From Chara braunii (Eukaryota > Streptophyta > Charophyceae > Charales > Characeae), in contig BFEA01000054.1 of assembly GCA_003427395.1 (NCBI GenBank), positions 1,710,337-1,737,605 of the forward strand: a stretch of 27,269 nucleotides of DNA, given 5' to 3'. The notes under the pieces were generated by a model, which was not told the origin of the DNA, ran no database searches, and saw only the letters and a list, made by a program, of their open reading frames with translations. A program made the position numbers and the translations under genes. How positions within the stretch are numbered: the stretch's first letter is position 1; each line of letters opens with the position of its first letter. Positions 27,182 through 27,269 of this stretch are shown here, piece after piece.

Positions 27182-27204
27182 GGCCGCCCGGGTCCCGGGT
27201 GGCC
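27182..27204. repeat. Near-perfect GC palindrome
   Basis: GGCCGCCCGGG and CCCGGGTGGCC flank a single T; 10 of 11 positions pair. It could form a tight hairpin. Confidence 0.8.
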
Positions 27205-27231
27205 AGCCCGTGCAAGGACCAGGGAGGGTAC

Positions 27232-27235
<4 letters not shown>

Positions 27236-27269
<34 letters not shown>
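27236..27269. repeat. Terminal poly-A run at contig end
   Basis: 34 A to the last base of the window. The contig probably stops because of this homopolymer. Confidence 0.95.

Overview
The window is eukaryotic nuclear DNA made almost entirely of transposable elements and simple repeats. I find no intact host gene. It begins in a G run, ends in a poly-A run and has one N gap (14949-15153), so it looks like a whole draft contig. A permuted Penelope-like element with an N-terminal GIY-YIG nuclease, an L1-type LINE, tRNA-derived SINEs and many small inverted-repeat elements (MITEs) together suggest a green-lineage genome, possibly a streptophyte alga such as Chara. The lineage is inferred from element types only.

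Layout. 1-2220: low-complexity DNA with a G-box inverted repeat, a GTTGAACC-type minisatellite, a Thr/Asn-rich reading frame with an (AAC)n tract, and tandem repeats centred on CCACGTGG. 2220-7900: poly-A-tailed dispersed repeats, degenerate short tandem repeats, microsatellites, two tRNA-like SINE heads and MITEs. 7891-13705: a MITE split by a 5.7-kb Penelope-like retroelement on the minus strand (7906-13595). 13710-16990: more MITE copies, a SINE, the gap and simple repeats. About 16995-21563, with a possible 3' UTR to 22712: a degenerate, 5'-truncated LINE on the plus strand. 22850-27269: a dense set of nested MITEs, two more SINEs, a near-perfect long hairpin and A-rich sequence.

The main result is the Penelope-like element. 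In its own 5'->3' direction it has: a 354-bp pseudo-LTR with a hammerhead-ribozyme fold; a gag-like ORF1 with a zinc knuckle, coiled coils and a possible SAP-like C-terminus; an ORF2 in which GIY-YIG precedes a CxC linker and a telomerase/Penelope-type reverse transcriptase; a 3' region; and a second 354-bp pseudo-LTR with the same ribozyme. From memory, N-terminal-endonuclease PLEs (Naiad/Chlamys) were described as lacking canonical hammerhead motifs, so this combination deserves checking. The copy is dead (two frameshifts and two nonsense codons in ORF2, one nonsense codon in ORF1). Its boundaries are still clear: the pseudo-LTRs are the same length with about 19 substitutions, a roughly 7-bp target duplication flanks it, and a related uninterrupted MITE at 14148-14302 serves as an empty site.
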